A DNA stretch of 64,000 nt from Pedobacter sp. D749 (GCF_019317285.1 NZ_CP079218.1:310001-374000); one strand, 5' to 3'. Positions 18,229 to 27,182 are shown, counted from the first letter of the stretch. Numbers and translations are program-made. The notes: generated from the sequence alone by a model not told the origin.

Positions 18229-18839
18229 CTATTCGATTTGATGATTGCAGATGTAGAAGTATTTGCTTTGAATTTGATGCTGTTTAGCAAAATTGTCTTT
18301 ACCACCAAAAAAATCTAATACCTCTTCTCTTTTCAGTATTGTCTTTTTCTCGGATAAAATCGTTTGATAGGACGACCATTTGTAATGCTCAAATTCTGTA
18401 CAAATGCCATGCTTAAATACATTTGCATGAATATAAATAACCAATTGATTTAAATGTACTTCATCAATAATTCTCACTCTTCGAAAAGGGTTGACAAATA
18501 AAGATCCAGACCTATCATTCTTCTTATTAAATGCCATAGCATAAGCAATGAAGAAATCTTTCATCTGAAATTCAACAGCTTCGCTATAACAAATTTCATT
18601 AGCCAAATATTTTTTCTGATGTGTTTTAATGAATCCTTACTCAAAGATTTTAAATACGATTTAAGTTCATCTGAACTTGTATTTTTTATCAAAAAATGTG
18701 AGTGATTATCCAATAAGATATAAGCATACGTGTTTAAATAACCTGTAGAATACTGTGTATATTTTAGCAGAAAATATAACCTATTACCATCATCTTGAAA
18801 TAATTTTGAGCCGCTAACGGATTTGCATATAATCTGCAT
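18229..18839 (-). pseudogene. REP-associated tyrosine transposase (RAYT, Y1/IS200-like), frameshifted
   Basis: Two frames on the minus strand together make one protein of about 200 residues. The upstream part has the HUH-type motif in LLDNHSHFLIK; the downstream part has the catalytic-Tyr region QLVIYIHANVFKHG and EHYKWSSYQ, both typical of RAYT/TnpA-REP proteins. The frame changes at a run of six A (forward T run 18610-18615); adding one base restores HIRKKYLANEI. So it is either a pseudogene, a sequencing slip, or programmed slippage. REP-like palindromes flank it. RAYTs mobilise REP elements by single-strand cleavage. Confidence 0.82.
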
Positions 18840-18932
18840 GAATTCATTTTCAATAAAATCTTCAATGTATTTTTCATTAATTGGTATAAATGAATTTATC
18901 GAAATTTTTTTTAGAGCATCAAATTTTTATTA

Positions 18933-18980
18933 ATTGAATTTGAAAGAAGTCAAGTTTTTAAAACTTGACTTCTTTGGATA
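18933..18980. repeat. REP-like palindrome flanking the transposase remnant, right copy
   Basis: Direct repeat of 18164-18210 with one extra T (CTTCTTTGG against CTTCTTGG). It ends 19 bases before the NUDIX start codon. Confidence 0.8.
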
Positions 18981-18999
18981 CAATTCCTACCTTACCCTT

Positions 19000-19458
19000 A
19001 TGAAACAAAGCGCCGGAATATTGCTCTTCAGAAGAAAAGATCAGCAGGTAGAATTTTTCCTGGTTCACCCTGGCGGACCGTTCTTTGCCAAAAAAGATCT
19101 TGGCTTTTGGACAGTACCCAAAGGAGAATTAAATGAGGGTGAAGAAGCTTTAACGGCTGCCGTCCGCGAATTTAAAGAAGAAACTGGTCAGAGTTTAGCC
19201 GGCGACTTCATCGAACTAACGCCTATTGTGCAAAAGGGAGGTAAAAAAGTATTGTGCTGGGCAGTAGAAGGAGAACTTGATCCCTCAACAATTGTCAGCA
19301 ATACCTTCGAAATAGAATGGCCGCCCCGATCGGGTAAAAGGCAAAGTTTTGCTGAAATAGATAAAGCCCAGTGGTTTGCCTATTCCGATGCAGCTAAATA
19401 CATTAATGAAAAGCAGATCGCTTTGCTCGATGAATTAAAATCCAGGTTAAGCTGTTAA
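19000..19458 (+). CDS. NUDIX hydrolase
   Basis: 152 residues from ATG 19000 (MKQSAGILLFRR); an in-frame ATG-like start at 18934 lies inside the REP palindrome and is rejected. The Nudix box is complete: GELNEGEEAL followed by REFKEETG. NUDIX enzymes hydrolyse nucleoside-diphosphate-linked compounds. The N-terminus (SAGILLFRRKDQQVEFFLVHPGGPFF) resembles the group that acts on diadenosine polyphosphates or similar. It converges with the AlkC gene and overlaps its end by 12 bases. Exact substrate unknown. Confidence 0.92.
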   Translation: MKQSAGILLFRRKDQQVEFFLVHPGGPFFAKKDLGFWTVPKGELNEGEEALTAAVREFKEETGQSLAGDFIELTPIVQKGGKKVLCWAVEGELDPSTIVSNTFEIEWPPRSGKRQSFAEIDKAQWFAYSDAAKYINEKQIALLDELKSRLSC

Positions 19459-20550
19459 TTCAAAATGTGAAATTTCCTTTTCGGCACCGTTAATGATTAT
19501 CGAAATCTGGTGGTCGCCCAGATGAAATCTACGTGTGGTAATCAGCACAAATTTTTGTTTTCGGATGATATTTATGGTTGCACCTGCAGGATAAATTCTT
19601 TCTGAAATTTTATACACTTTTTTGGTGTTCTGCCCATTTTTTTTTTTGTAGTAAATAGCGTATTCCAGTCTCACTTTTTGCTCAGTTGGATTTTCATTGA
19701 GAATAGAAAATGAAAATTCCAGGCTTTCGCCGATTTTGATCTGAGGCGTTAAGATTTTGAAATCTTTTAATAAAATTCCTGCATCATCTAAACCATAATG
19801 TTTAAGGATATCGGCATGGCCTTGTTTAAGTAAGGTACGGCTACCATGTTTAATAATGGCATCTGTTTCGACACCCAAACCCGACCAGTTTTTCGCAATG
19901 TTTAACACAACCTGGGGATGATCTTTTGCAATATCATTTAAGCTATTGGCAACACTCCGTCTTACATATTCTGATGGATCTGTTTTAAGATTTTCCAGTA
20001 TGGGTAAAATGGAGGTCGGGTCTTTTTTTAGAAAGGGGATTCCCATAGCCCAGGGTAATCGCGGACGGCTGCCTTCGCTGGCTAATCTTCTCACTTTATG
20101 GCTTTCGTGCAGCGACCATTGCTGCATTCTTAAGATCATCTGATTTTCGTACTTTAATATAAAAGGACGCACCGCAAACTCACAGCTTACAAACTGGGTT
20201 ACAAACTCAAGTGCCTCAACTGAGTTTTCAAAATCGTCTATACCATAAGTTTCGATATAATCCGGCAGGAACATATAGGCCAGGCCATCCTCCCCGATTC
20301 CCTGGATCCTTAATTGTGTAATTGTTTTTTTGATCAGCTCAATACTTTGTGGATAATCTTCGGGTAAAAAACCATGTAAAACCTTCGAGGTATGTTTCAT
20401 CCGCTCTTTAAGCTCCTTTGATTCAAATTCAGGAATAAAAACCGCTTTGATAAAATTTTCCTTATCAAATTTTGGAATGCTAACCGCTAAGGCATTGCTT
20501 AAACGATCATAAAAAGCAGGAGAGTATAAGTCTTTCAGTGGGCTGGCCAT
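19447..20550 (-). CDS. AlkC-type DNA glycosylase (HEAT-like repeats plus Ig-like domain)
   Basis: 367 residues from ATG 20550 (MASPLKDLY). Residues about 1-250 are HEAT-like helices with the AlkC hallmark SEGSRPRLPWAMG and YVRRSVANSLNDIAKDHP. Residues about 265-367 are a beta-sandwich that matches the Ig-like domain of the AlkC-alpha form. AlkC removes alkylated bases (3-methyladenine, 3-methylcytosine) without flipping them out. The gene ends inside the last codons of the convergent NUDIX gene. The family is related to AlkD; the SEGSRPRLPW motif and Ig-like tail favour AlkC. Confidence 0.85.
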   Translation of the reverse strand: MASPLKDLYSPAFYDRLSNALAVSIPKFDKENFIKAVFIPEFESKELKERMKHTSKVLHGFLPEDYPQSIELIKKTITQLRIQGIGEDGLAYMFLPDYIETYGIDDFENSVEALEFVTQFVSCEFAVRPFILKYENQMILRMQQWSLHESHKVRRLASEGSRPRLPWAMGIPFLKKDPTSILPILENLKTDPSEYVRRSVANSLNDIAKDHPQVVLNIAKNWSGLGVETDAIIKHGSRTLLKQGHADILKHYGLDDAGILLKDFKILTPQIKIGESLEFSFSILNENPTEQKVRLEYAIYYKKKNGQNTKKVYKISERIYPAGATINIIRKQKFVLITTRRFHLGDHQISIIINGAEKEISHFELTA

Positions 20551-20722
20551 ATTTGCGAATTGCTTTTGTGCTATCAAATTTTATTTGCGGCCAATTTACT
20601 AACTTTATTAGTATTATAATGCTGCAAACTCGAAATAAATCATTTCGCAGTAGTATTTTTACCAACTGCTAAATAATTTCAGCTTTTTCTTTACCACATT
20701 TGTTTATCATAAAAACAACGAT

Positions 20723-21577
20723 ATGAACACAACAAAAATAGGTTGGATTGGCTTGGGTAATATGGGGATCCCAATGGCGGAGCAATTGATAAAAGCTGAT
20801 TATGCAGTTACCGTTTATAACAGGAGTAAAGATAAAGAAACTGCTTTGAAAGAAATGGGTGCATTGATTGCCGAAACGCCCAAAGAGTTGATTGCAACTA
20901 CTGATGTAGTAATCATTATGGTATCTGATGATGCTGCAATTGAGCAGATTTTTAATGGACCGGAAGGCCTTTCTAGCGCAGAAATTTCAGGTAAAATCGT
21001 GATTAATATGAGTACCGTTTCTCCTGCTATTTCAAAAGAAATGAACACACTGTGTAAAGAAAAAGGAGCACAATATTTAGATGCACCGGTTTCAGGAAGT
21101 GTAAAACAGGCAGAAACAGGGCAACTGGTGATTATGGTAGGTGGCGATGAAACTGCTTTCGAACAGGTAAAACCCATGCTCGAAAAAATGGGTAAAATGG
21201 CAGTGCGCCTGGGCGATACAGGTGCAGGTAATGTGGCTAAACTGGCCATTAATTCATTACTGGCTTTATATACCCAAGGTTTGGCTGAAACCGTAGTATT
21301 TGCCAATCAGCAAGGAATTGAAACTGAAGACCTGCTTAATCTGCTCAACAATGGCGCTATAGCCAATATCTTCACCAAAATTAAAGGCGATGCCATTATA
21401 GCCGATAACTATAAGCCTGCTTTTGCCCTTAAACATATTGTAAAAGATTTAACCCTGGCCAAAGCAATCGGACTTGATTCACCTTTGGCCAAGACCGCAT
21501 TAAAGACTTTTGAGGAAGCAACCGCCAAATATGGAGAGGAAGATTTGATTGCCGTGATTAAGCAGGTTAAAGGGTAG
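20723..21577 (+). CDS. NAD(P)-dependent beta-hydroxyacid dehydrogenase (3-hydroxyisobutyrate dehydrogenase family)
   Basis: 284 residues. Rossmann motif GWIGLGNMGIPMA at the start, substrate-binding DAPVSGSVKQAETGQL, and catalytic Lys in GNVAKLAINSLL. The length and NRSKDK after strand beta-2 (Arg that favours NADPH) suit the glyoxylate/succinic semialdehyde reductase branch, which reduces small aldehydes or keto acids. No neighbouring pathway genes help to fix the substrate. Confidence 0.9.
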   Translation: MNTTKIGWIGLGNMGIPMAEQLIKADYAVTVYNRSKDKETALKEMGALIAETPKELIATTDVVIIMVSDDAAIEQIFNGPEGLSSAEISGKIVINMSTVSPAISKEMNTLCKEKGAQYLDAPVSGSVKQAETGQLVIMVGGDETAFEQVKPMLEKMGKMAVRLGDTGAGNVAKLAINSLLALYTQGLAETVVFANQQGIETEDLLNLLNNGAIANIFTKIKGDAIIADNYKPAFALKHIVKDLTLAKAIGLDSPLAKTALKTFEEATAKYGEEDLIAVIKQVKG

Positions 21578-21639
21578 AAAAGTTTTATAAATTTTGTCAT
21601 CCTGAGCCTTTTGAAAGACAATTTTTTTGTTTTCGACAA

Positions 21640-21671
21640 TTAAAGGTTTTCGACAGGCTCAGACTGACAAC
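21640..21671. repeat. Second copy of the CGACAGGCTCAGACTGACAA repeat
   Basis: Matches 4371-4402. It is preceded by CATCCTGAGCCTTTTGAAAG, another common piece of such intergenic repeats, in the 600-base gene-free stretch 21578-22178. Confidence 0.7.
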
Positions 21672-21855
21672 ACTTCTGCTTAAATTAATGATATTATTCT
21701 TGGTTGGTGTCACACCGACAGAAATAGATAGTTTATATGTAGTAAAAGCTATTTACTCGTTATTAGCATTAGGAAATGAATGGTTTATTGTTCTTGGAGG
21801 AGGTCAGCCCCGCTTTCGCTTATAGTCCTCGCTGCGCTCCGGGCTATCCGCTCCA

Positions 21856-22033
21856 ATCGGGTTTAGAAACCAGGGTTTGTGCACCATACAACCCAACAGA
21901 TGAAATGCTGCTGTGGCCACCTAGCCCCGGTTGCAGAGTTACCCTGCAGCAACGAGGAACGAGGCAGCGAAGCGTAAAAGCGTAAAACGGGAAGAAACTT
22001 GATTTTTTGTACCTGTCTTGCGCTCCAAATAAT
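21856..22033. repeat. Dispersed ~180-bp intergenic repeat, copy 2
   Basis: Same orientation and order of blocks as 15339-15518 (TCGGGTTTAGAAAC, TGAAATGCTGCTGTGGCCAC, CACCTAGCCCCGGTTG, CCCTGCAGCAACGAGG, CTTGCGCTCCAAA). Just upstream (21806-21855) are GC-rich hairpin-like words (TCGCTGCGCTCCGGGCTATCCGC, here in two parts) related to the repeat at 62.6-63.6 kb. Confidence 0.8.
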
Positions 22034-22144
22034 AATATATTTCTTTTTAGAAAGAAAAACCTTAATATCTCATTAATTCGTTTTTATTTAAAGTGCTTTA
22101 AATGAGTTTTTTTATAAAAAAATATAAAAAAAACAACCTAATAT

Positions 22145-22174
22145 TTGTATCGTACGAAAAATATCGTACCTTTA
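22145..22174 (+). promoter_or_regulatory. Promoter of the blaI operon (TTG - 19 bp - TACCTTTA)
   Basis: TTG at 22145-22147, exactly 19 bases, then TACCTTTA at 22167-22174, one mismatch from TAnnTTTG. Only four bases separate the -7 element from the ATG at 22179, so the transcript would have almost no leader. Confidence 0.7.
22152..22169. promoter_or_regulatory. Candidate BlaI operator: inverted repeat GTACGA-N6-TCGTAC
   Basis: A perfect dyad lying between the -33 and -7 elements and overlapping the latter, directly before blaI. BlaI/MecI repressors bind such dyads and block their own promoter, so autoregulation is expected. Confidence 0.65.
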
Positions 22175-22178
22175 AAAT

Positions 22179-22568
22179 ATGAAAAATAATCAAACTGAAA
22201 ATAACCTGCCTGAACCTACCAAAGCTGAATTAGAAATTCTTCAGGTATTATGGGAATTCGGTCCATCTACAGTTCGGTTTGTAAACGATAAATTGAACGA
22301 ACAACGGGAGGTAAATTATACCTCAACATTAAAGCAAATGCAGATCTTAACCGAAAAAGGGATATTAAAACGTGATGAAAGCCAAATGAAACACATTTAT
22401 ATTCCTGTTGAGGCTGAGGAGAAGACTAAAGTTCAGTTGCTAGACCGTTTCATAAATACATTGTACAAAGGCTCTGCATCGCAGTTAATGATGCAGCTTT
22501 TGGGGAATGAGAAAACATCAAAAAAGGAAATCGAAGAGATTAAGCGGCTATTGGATGGCATGGACTAA
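22179..22568 (+). CDS. BlaI/MecI/CopY-family transcriptional repressor
   Basis: 129 residues. Winged-helix DNA-binding domain (about 10-80): PTKAELEILQVLWEFGPSTVR, split over helix 1-2, and NYTSTLKQMQILTEKGILKRDE. The C-terminal helices (about 85-125) dimerise. In this family the M56 membrane peptidase partner inactivates the repressor on a signal. It is first in a three-gene operon (32- and 31-base gaps) with the peptidase and an outer-membrane barrel. A dyad in its own promoter suggests autoregulation. Confidence 0.95.
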   Translation: MKNNQTENNLPEPTKAELEILQVLWEFGPSTVRFVNDKLNEQREVNYTSTLKQMQILTEKGILKRDESQMKHIYIPVEAEEKTKVQLLDRFINTLYKGSASQLMMQLLGNEKTSKKEIEEIKRLLDGMD

Positions 22569-22600
22569 TTAACCAGAACAGATGCTAAAGAACCACAATA

Positions 22601-24520
22601 ATGGAATTTAAATTAATCAACCTTTTGCCCGAAAACTGGCTTCATGCCCTTGGCGCTACCTTGTTCCACTCTTTGTGGCTTGGTGTAATTTTAGCTTTGC
22701 TGGCCGGTTTGGTCATGTTTACTACCCGTAAGGCAAGTGCTACATGGCGTTATAACCTGCTTACAGTATGTTTAGCTTTATTTGTTATTGCAATAGCTAT
22801 CACTTTTTATCAGGAGCTTAAACAACCGGTTAACCATGGGCAGTCGCAGACTGTTCATCAAATCGGAATTAACATGCCAAAGGCAATTGGAGATCAACAA
22901 GCGGTTACAAATGTACAGCAAGATATGTATTCTGGGCTGAACAGGATCCTTTCTTTATGGAATGCTTACGCCTATCAGATTGTATTGGTGTGGTTCCTGA
23001 TTATTTGTGGAAAAAGTATCCAGTTAATGGTTGGTTTAAATGGTGTACACCACCTGCGTAATCATAAAACCTACGCTGCGGGTAAAAAATGGGATGAAAA
23101 ATTAAATGAACTATCTCAAAAACTGGGTTTAACCGAACAGGTTAAGGTGATGCAATCGGGTATTGCCCAGGTACCTATGGTAGTGGGACATTTTAAGCCT
23201 TTAATCCTTATCCCTTTGGGTTTGCTCAATGGTTTATCAAATGCGGAAGTAGAAGCCATCCTCTCTCATGAACTGGCACACATCAAGCGCAAAGATTACC
23301 TGGTAAACCTACTGCAGAGCTTTATTGAGATTGTATTCTTCTTTAACCCGGCGGTACTTTGGGTATCGCAATTAATAAAAACAGAGCGCGAGCATTGCTG
23401 CGATGATTTGGCCATCGCCTGTGTAAACGATCGCAAAAACTACGTTCAGGCCCTTATTGTGTGCCAGGAATTTAAGCAGCGTGCACCTGCTTATGCCATG
23501 GCCATGAGCGGGAATAAAGGTAGCCTGCTGCACAGAGCAAGCAGGATGTTATTCAATACCAATTCAACTTTAAACAAAATGGAAAAGACAATATTAACCA
23601 TCGCCCTGGTATCGGTAGTGGTTTGCAGTGCCGCCTTTAAAAGCGTTGGCCATGCAAAAACAGTTACCAGAAAAGAAATAAGCACTTCAACTGTAGCTTT
23701 GCAGGATACGACCAGGAAAAAAGCCAGGCCTGCTGAAGGAAAATCTGCAGATCAACTGGAAAAGGAAATCAGTGCAAAAATGGACAGCCAGCTGAAAAAG
23801 CTGAATGAAAAGCAACAACAAACGAAAGAAGATATAAAGGCAATACAAGCAGATGAAAAAGCCAGATTAGATGATGAAAAAGCTAGACAAGCGGATGAAA
23901 GAGCAAGGCTGGACGATGTAAAACAGGCCCAGGAAGACGCTAAGCAAGCTGTTATTGATGCGAAGCAAGCCGAACTGGACCGTAAGCAGGCTATTGCCGA
24001 TGCTAAAATGGCCGAAAATGATTCGAAACAAGCCATTGCTGATGCTAAACAAGCTGCCGAAGATGCAAAAGAAAATAAAAAGTGGGCACAGGATGATAAA
24101 GAGGGTAGAGGAAAGCGTGTGCCACGAGCACCACGTCCGCCTAGAGCACCAAAAGCGCCCCACGCTGTACCGCCAGTACCATCGGTACCTCCAGTTCCGC
24201 CAACTCCATCTGTACCCCCAACACCCCCCGTATACAACCAAAACACAAATACCAGAACCAGTTCACAACGTACCGTTACCTCAAAAACCGTAACCAATGG
24301 TGACGGACATGATTATACCAACGATATCAATCGGGAATTGATGAAAGACGGCATCATCAGCAGCACCAATAAACTATCATACAAACTCAATAAAGATGAG
24401 CTGATTGTAAACGGTGTGAAACAAAATACCGACATTCAGAAAAAATACAAAAAGAGGTTTTTGAAAAATGACAGTCACTCGCTGATGTATAATTTCCTGA
24501 TCGAAAATAATAAAAACTAA
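22601..24520 (+). CDS. M56-family (BlaR1-like) membrane metallopeptidase with coiled-coil and Pro-rich tail
   Basis: 639 residues. Four hydrophobic segments lie in the first 350 residues. The gluzincin motif HELAH (about 224) and the third ligand in REHCCDDLAI are intact. After the last membrane span (about 330-345) comes a long Lys/Asp/Ala/Glu-rich repeated segment (DEKARLDD, DEKARQAD, DERARLDD, DAKQA units, about 385-510), then a Pro-rich stretch (PPVPSVPPVPPTPS) and a final 80-residue domain. There is no penicillin-binding domain, so the signal is not a beta-lactam by sequence. It likely cleaves or triggers loss of the BlaI repressor. Confidence 0.92.
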   Translation: MEFKLINLLPENWLHALGATLFHSLWLGVILALLAGLVMFTTRKASATWRYNLLTVCLALFVIAIAITFYQELKQPVNHGQSQTVHQIGINMPKAIGDQQAVTNVQQDMYSGLNRILSLWNAYAYQIVLVWFLIICGKSIQLMVGLNGVHHLRNHKTYAAGKKWDEKLNELSQKLGLTEQVKVMQSGIAQVPMVVGHFKPLILIPLGLLNGLSNAEVEAILSHELAHIKRKDYLVNLLQSFIEIVFFFNPAVLWVSQLIKTEREHCCDDLAIACVNDRKNYVQALIVCQEFKQRAPAYAMAMSGNKGSLLHRASRMLFNTNSTLNKMEKTILTIALVSVVVCSAAFKSVGHAKTVTRKEISTSTVALQDTTRKKARPAEGKSADQLEKEISAKMDSQLKKLNEKQQQTKEDIKAIQADEKARLDDEKARQADERARLDDVKQAQEDAKQAVIDAKQAELDRKQAIADAKMAENDSKQAIADAKQAAEDAKENKKWAQDDKEGRGKRVPRAPRPPRAPKAPHAVPPVPSVPPVPPTPSVPPTPPVYNQNTNTRTSSQRTVTSKTVTNGDGHDYTNDINRELMKDGIISSTNKLSYKLNKDELIVNGVKQNTDIQKKYKKRFLKNDSHSLMYNFLIENNKN

Positions 24521-24551
24521 ATTCTAAAAGCGCTAATCCAATCCCATCATC

Positions 24552-26999
24552 ATGAAATTTACACTCATGGCTTTTTTAGCCGTATGGATGAATATTGCCC
24601 TAACCTTTGCTCAAGCCCAAACCCCTCCATCCAGAATTTATGGACGTGTATTGGATGCTGAAGGAAAAAATATCGACTTTGCTACTGTAGCCTTGCTAAA
24701 AGATTCGGTATTGTTCAAAACCACTTTTACTGAAAAGGATGGACTGTTCAGTTTTGATCAACTGGCTTATGGGAAATATCTGATTAAAATATCAGTAGTT
24801 GGTGCACCGATTTATAAAACTGATACATTGGTTTTGGATGCGAATCATCAGGTTGTAGCCTTGCAGGATATTAAAATGGTTACGGGTGCCAATAATTTAA
24901 AGGAGGTCAATATCTCGGGGCAAAAGGCCTTTGTTGAACGGAAGATCGACCGCACTGTTGTTAATGTTGATGCTTTGATTTCAAATGCAGGCACAACTGC
25001 GCTGGATGTACTAAGCAAATCGCCTGGTGTAAATGTGGATCAGAACGGGGTAATTTCGCTTAAAGGGAAAAACGGGGTGGCCATCTTTATTGATGATAAA
25101 CCAACTTACCTTTCGGGTGCCGATCTGGAGAATTATTTGCGTTCTTTGCCTTCCTCATCGCTTGATCAGATTGAACTGATGACGAATCCGCCTGCCAAAT
25201 ATGATGCTGCAGGGAATGGAGGGGTAATTAATATCAAAACCAAGAAAACTAAAACTGCCGGGTTTAATGGAGGAATTAATCTGAGCTTGAATCAGGGTGA
25301 GTTAAGTCGCTCTAACAATAGTTTCAACTTTAATTACCGTAAGGATAAGATTAACGTTTTTGGTAACCTGAGCTACAATTTAAACAATAGCTTTACTGAT
25401 CTCGACCTGAACCGAAAATATAAAAATGAGGATAGTAGTGCCAAATCCTATTTTAATCAAAACTCTTATTTCCGCAGGCACGGCAATACTTTTAATTTGA
25501 AAACCGGGCTTGATTATTATGCTTCGGATAATACTACCTGGGGCGTGGTGCTCACAGGTATGAACCGGATTTCTAAACAGGTAAACAACAATACCAGTAA
25601 TTTATCCAATGCATCGATGCAGCTCGATTCGGTAATCAGGGCAGAAAATATCGACCAGATTAAGTATCAAAATGCAGGTGTAAATTTAAATTACAGGCAT
25701 AAATTTAAACAGGCAGGACGAGAATTAACCTTTGATGCGGATTATCTGCTCTACAAAAATAAAACCGATCAAACGTATTACAACTTCAGTTACCTGCCTG
25801 TTGGAACCTTAAAATACCAGGATATTTTAACCGGTAATCTGCCTTCAAATATTGATATTTATACGGCTAAAATGGATTATTCGCATCCACTTAAAAATAA
25901 ATGGAAACTGGATGCAGGTGCTAAAACCGCCTACACCAAAACCGATAACATTGCCGATTACTTTAATACGGCAAACGGAAAAACCAATGCTGATTACGAA
26001 AAGAGCAATCACTTTTTGTATGAGGAGAATATCAATGCCGCTTACCTGAACGTGAGTAGAGAAGGAAAGCGTTTTTCACTTCAGGCTGGCTTAAGGTATG
26101 AAAATACGGTTTCTAACGGGCACCAGCTAGGGAATCTGATCAAACCCGATTCGACTTTTAAAAGAACCTACAACAGTTTGTTTCCAACGGTTTATTTTTC
26201 TTATAAACTAGATACTGCCGGAAATAATGAGTTGGGCTTAAATTATGGGCGAAGGATCGATCGTCCGTATTACCAGGATCTGAACCCGTTTTTCTCTCCA
26301 TTGGATAAATTTACTTATTATGTTGGAAATCCATTCTTAAAGCCATCATTTACACAAAGTTTAGAGCTTTCGCACACCTATAAAAATAAAATTACCACCA
26401 CTTTAGGTTACGGCTGGGTGAGGGATGAGGTGAACGAGACCATAGAGATTGTAGATGGTACCTATTACAGCAGGCCAGCTAATGTGGGTAAAACCACGGT
26501 AGCCAATGTTTCGGTAAATGCAGAGATTGACCTTACTAAATGGGTTAAACTGAATGCCTATGTGGAGTATGCAAAAATAGTTTCGAAAACAGATTTTTAT
26601 ACGGGCTTTCTGGTTACCAATGGAAGTTATTTAAAGGCAAGTCCAAATTTGCAGTTCAAAATCAGTCCAACATGGAATGCTGAGGTCAATATGCGTTATC
26701 AAAGTAAACTATCTAACGTACAGTTTTTTTTAGGCGAAGTACATGAGTTTGGTGCAGCGGTACAGAAAAAACTTTCAGCAAAAAGTACGTTGAAGTTAAC
26801 CGCTAACGATATTTTCAGAACCCGTGTTTATAATGGTATAATCAATAACCTGGCAAATACAGAAGCAAACTGGGTTAACCGACAGGATTCGAGATCGGTT
26901 GTGGTGAGTTATAGTTACCGTTTTGGTAAGACTTTTTCTACACCTGCTAAGCATGAATCTTCTGGTGCAGATGCAGAAAAGAACAGGGTGAAGAATTAG
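24552..26999 (+). CDS. Outer-membrane beta-barrel, TonB-receptor-like, with carboxypeptidase-regulatory-like domain
   Basis: 815 residues with a Sec signal. Residues about 25-110 form a carboxypeptidase D regulatory-like fold (IYGRVLDAEGKNIDFATVAL). A plug-like segment follows (LDVLSKSPGVNVDQNG, LPSSSLDQIELMTNPPAKYDA and GGVINIKTK). The rest is barrel strands of the OMP_b-brl_3 type. In Bacteroidota such genes often follow blaI/M56 pairs, so its amount is probably set by that switch. It ends ...KNRVKN rather than with an aromatic residue. Ligand unknown. Confidence 0.9.
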   Translation: MKFTLMAFLAVWMNIALTFAQAQTPPSRIYGRVLDAEGKNIDFATVALLKDSVLFKTTFTEKDGLFSFDQLAYGKYLIKISVVGAPIYKTDTLVLDANHQVVALQDIKMVTGANNLKEVNISGQKAFVERKIDRTVVNVDALISNAGTTALDVLSKSPGVNVDQNGVISLKGKNGVAIFIDDKPTYLSGADLENYLRSLPSSSLDQIELMTNPPAKYDAAGNGGVINIKTKKTKTAGFNGGINLSLNQGELSRSNNSFNFNYRKDKINVFGNLSYNLNNSFTDLDLNRKYKNEDSSAKSYFNQNSYFRRHGNTFNLKTGLDYYASDNTTWGVVLTGMNRISKQVNNNTSNLSNASMQLDSVIRAENIDQIKYQNAGVNLNYRHKFKQAGRELTFDADYLLYKNKTDQTYYNFSYLPVGTLKYQDILTGNLPSNIDIYTAKMDYSHPLKNKWKLDAGAKTAYTKTDNIADYFNTANGKTNADYEKSNHFLYEENINAAYLNVSREGKRFSLQAGLRYENTVSNGHQLGNLIKPDSTFKRTYNSLFPTVYFSYKLDTAGNNELGLNYGRRIDRPYYQDLNPFFSPLDKFTYYVGNPFLKPSFTQSLELSHTYKNKITTTLGYGWVRDEVNETIEIVDGTYYSRPANVGKTTVANVSVNAEIDLTKWVKLNAYVEYAKIVSKTDFYTGFLVTNGSYLKASPNLQFKISPTWNAEVNMRYQSKLSNVQFFLGEVHEFGAAVQKKLSAKSTLKLTANDIFRTRVYNGIINNLANTEANWVNRQDSRSVVVSYSYRFGKTFSTPAKHESSGADAEKNRVKN

Positions 27000-27059
27000 T
27001 AAACGTGGTTCTTGTCTACAAGAACCATAGTGAGTAGAAAGCAGTTGGTTTAGTTTAGT

Positions 27060-27182
27060 CGTCATCCCGATCCGATAGCTAGCTATCGGATGGAGTGTAG
27101 CGTTATGGATCTGCTGCGATTTGTACCAGTTTCATGTCGTTTTGACCACCTAAGTCACCTGAGGGCACCTAAGTTATAAATT
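27060..27182. repeat. Gene-free repeat debris with CCGATAGCTAGCTATCGG palindrome
   Basis: ATCCGATAG...CTATCGGAT recurs at about 4131 and, diverged, at about 51428. A second piece, ACCACCTAAGTCACCTGAGG (from about 27147), resembles words at 58190-58220. No gene is visible here. Confidence 0.55.

Noticed and set aside
18934..18999. Upstream in-frame start for the NUDIX gene
   Set aside because: It would translate the REP-like palindrome; the Nudix fold begins at ATG 19000.
20815..21306. 163-residue minus-strand frame opposite the dehydrogenase gene
   Set aside because: Fully inside a clear dehydrogenase gene on the plus strand; antisense shadow without signals.
21776..21985. 69-residue open frame upstream of blaI
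   Set aside because: Same repeat-derived sequence as at 15361; no promoter or conserved features, Cys/Pro/Arg-rich nonsense composition.
23752..24297. 181-residue minus-strand frame opposite the M56 gene
   Set aside because: Ser/Ala/Phe- and Gly-rich translation is the antisense of the charged and Pro-rich repeat in the real gene.
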